Shown here: piece by piece, positions 62,839 through 64,000 of the stretch | Layout: each line of letters begins with the position of its first letter | Numbering within the stretch: position 1 is the stretch's first letter | Notes under the pieces: generated by a model | What the model saw: the letters and a program-made list of their open reading frames with translations, nothing else | Database searches by the model: none | What the model was told of the DNA's origin: nothing | NCBI RefSeq assembly: GCF_007558725.1 | Contig: NZ_VLPL01000001.1 | Span: 187,984-251,983 of the forward strand | DNA from: Fluviicola chungangensis | GTDB lineage: Bacteria > Bacteroidota > Bacteroidia > Flavobacteriales_D > Crocinitomicaceae | Length of the DNA stretch: 64,000 bases | Reading direction: 5' to 3' | Position numbers and translations under genes: made by a program

Positions 62839-64000
62839 ATGAGAAAATTTGTTTCAGCCGACTTCACCTGTGACAGTTGGGAATCCGTAGAATTCTATCT
62901 GTTAGATTTAAAAAACAGGGATATTTCTTCGAAAGAATCATTTAAAAAATGGTTGTTTGATAAAAGTGAACTGGAAGCCGTATTGGAAGAAAATATGGCC
63001 TGGCGCTATATCCGGATGACGATCAATACGCTGGATGAAAAGTTGACGGAGTCCTATCAATTCTTTGTGACTGAAATTCAGCCGAATCTGGCTCCTTTTG
63101 AGGATGCATTGAACCAAAAGATGATGGCTTCTCCATTTGTAAAAGAATTGGCTGAAGATAAGGCCTACGCAATCTATTTCAGAGGAGTGCAATCTGCACT
63201 GGAATTGTTTCGCGAAGAGAACATTGCACTCGAAACCGAATTAAGCACGCTGAGTCAGCAATTTGGAGCAATTTCCGGGAAACAGATGATCATTTATAAG
63301 GGAAAAGAACTGACTATGCCACAGGCGGCTAACTTTCTCAAAGACCCGGATGAAACAGTGCGCAAAGAAGTGTATGATCTGATTACTACCCGTAGGTTAC
63401 AAGATCGGGATGCATTGGATGATTTGTTTAATCAATTGATCCAATTGAGAAACCAGGTGGCAAAGAATGCAGATTGCGCAGATTACCGGGATTACAAATT
63501 CAAATCATTGGGCAGATTCGATTACACTGTGGAAGATTGCCTGGCTTTTCATAATGCGATTGAGAAGCTGATTGTACCGATCGTGAAACAATTGAACCTG
63601 AAAAAATTAGAGAAATTAGGAAAGTCTAAATTAAAGCCCTGGGATACTGAGGTTGATCCGGACGGATTGGCTCCATTGAAACCTTTCGAAAGTGGTGAGG
63701 AACTGCTGGATAAATCGATTGCTGTTTTTCAAAAATTGGATGCTTATTTCGGGGATTGCCTGAAGACAATGAAAAGCGGTGGATTCCTGGACCTCGATTC
63801 AAAAGCAGGAAAAGCTCCTGGAGGATACAACTATCCGCTTTATGAATCCGGGATTCCATTCATATTTATGAATGCTGCCGGAGCGCAACGGGATTTAACC
63901 ACTATGGTACACGAAGGCGGACACGCTGTTCATTCCTTCTTGAGCCGCGATCTGGAATTAACCGGATTTAAATCCTTACCCTCAGAGGTGGCTGAATTGG
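62839..64000 (+). CDS. M3-family oligoendopeptidase (PepF-like), cut by window edge
   Basis: About 387 residues visible from the ATG at 62839 (MRKFVSADFTCDSWESVEFYL). The PepF/M3 layout is seen: N-terminal helical domain, ELSTLSQQFGAISGKQMI, TMPQAANFLKDPDETVRKEVYDL, and near the right edge the zinc motif HEGGHAVHSF preceded by DLTTMV. These cytosolic peptidases degrade short peptides. The C-terminal part with the third zinc ligand lies beyond position 64000. Confidence 0.92.
   Translation, partial: MRKFVSADFTCDSWESVEFYLLDLKNRDISSKESFKKWLFDKSELEAVLEENMAWRYIRMTINTLDEKLTESYQFFVTEIQPNLAPFEDALNQKMMASPFVKELAEDKAYAIYFRGVQSALELFREENIALETELSTLSQQFGAISGKQMIIYKGKELTMPQAANFLKDPDETVRKEVYDLITTRRLQDRDALDDLFNQLIQLRNQVAKNADCADYRDYKFKSLGRFDYTVEDCLAFHNAIEKLIVPIVKQLNLKKLEKLGKSKLKPWDTEVDPDGLAPLKPFESGEELLDKSIAVFQKLDAYFGDCLKTMKSGGFLDLDSKAGKAPGGYNYPLYESGIPFIFMNAAGAQRDLTTMVHEGGHAVHSFLSRDLELTGFKSLPSEVAEL

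Overview
The window reads as chromosomal DNA of a Bacteroidetes bacterium, most likely a Flavobacteriales member of the Crocinitomicaceae/Fluviicola type. The reasons are type IX secretion (T9SS) C-terminal sorting domains of the 'YPNP' type on three secreted proteins, many lipoproteins, TAnnTTTG-type -7 boxes close to start codons, a BlaI/BlaR1 (M56) pair, DUF6702 next to an M1 peptidase, a DUF5606-like protein and WG-repeat proteins. The genus is an inference from gene content; no rRNA or tRNA gene is visible. Most genes are core-like, interrupted by a few accessory or decaying patches.

Region 1 (1-6.1 kb, minus strand) is the most interesting part. It is a tightly overlapping operon: XRE-type HTH regulator, Vsr-like T:G mismatch endonuclease, C5-cytosine methyltransferase, an 805-residue protein with an N-terminal HSP90/MutL/MORC-like GHKL ATPase and a C-terminal histidine-kinase-like H-box plus HATPase, a receiver-domain-like protein, and an HNH-type restriction endonuclease cut by the left window edge. 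It looks like a restriction-modification or anti-phage system with a two-component-like ATPase/receiver pair built in. A small coiled-coil gene diverges from it across a 9-bp inverted repeat.

Region 2 (6.2-13.7 kb) holds a zinc-ribbon protein, a secreted transglutaminase/TPR protein, an SRPBCC protein, a BlaI-BlaR1 regulatory pair with an unusual tandem coiled coil and a well-defined promoter/operator, two lipoproteins (one broken), an MtfA-like peptidase and intergenic repeats. Region 3 (13.8-18.6 kb, minus) is a drug-resistance-like cluster: a 14-TM MFS exporter, a MarR regulator and a rifampicin-phosphotransferase-like gene carrying a frameshift that removes the catalytic-histidine domain.

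Region 4 (18.6-31.5 kb) contains small envelope and hypothetical proteins, a ceramidase-like membrane protein with no ATG start, two GNATs, an AI-2E family transporter, a WG-repeat lipoprotein, a rhomboid/class-IV aminotransferase/DPH6-like operon, an L,D-transpeptidase and ribulose-phosphate epimerase with a DinB-like protein. The SRP RNA gene lies at 31647-31744. Region 5 (31.9-33.3 kb) is an AT-rich accessory patch with a Cys-rich lipoprotein and a leucine-rich-repeat lipoprotein. Region 6 (33.4-45.4 kb) has transaldolase, DUF6702/M1 aminopeptidase, an FMN reductase, two T9SS cargo proteins and a phospholipid-type operon resembling E. coli ynbA-ynbB plus a PlsC acyltransferase and a degenerate alpha/beta hydrolase.

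Region 7 (45.4-64 kb) starts with a 0.65-kb modular intergenic repeat. It continues with a metallophosphoesterase, a universal stress protein, a CvfB-like protein, a LytS/LytTR two-component pair, a secreted barrel-like protein, pyrG-yidC, a Tyr/Trp-rich secreted protein, a SnoaL-like protein, two divergent subtilases (one with a T9SS domain), a DUF5606-like protein and the start of an M3 oligoendopeptidase cut by the right edge.
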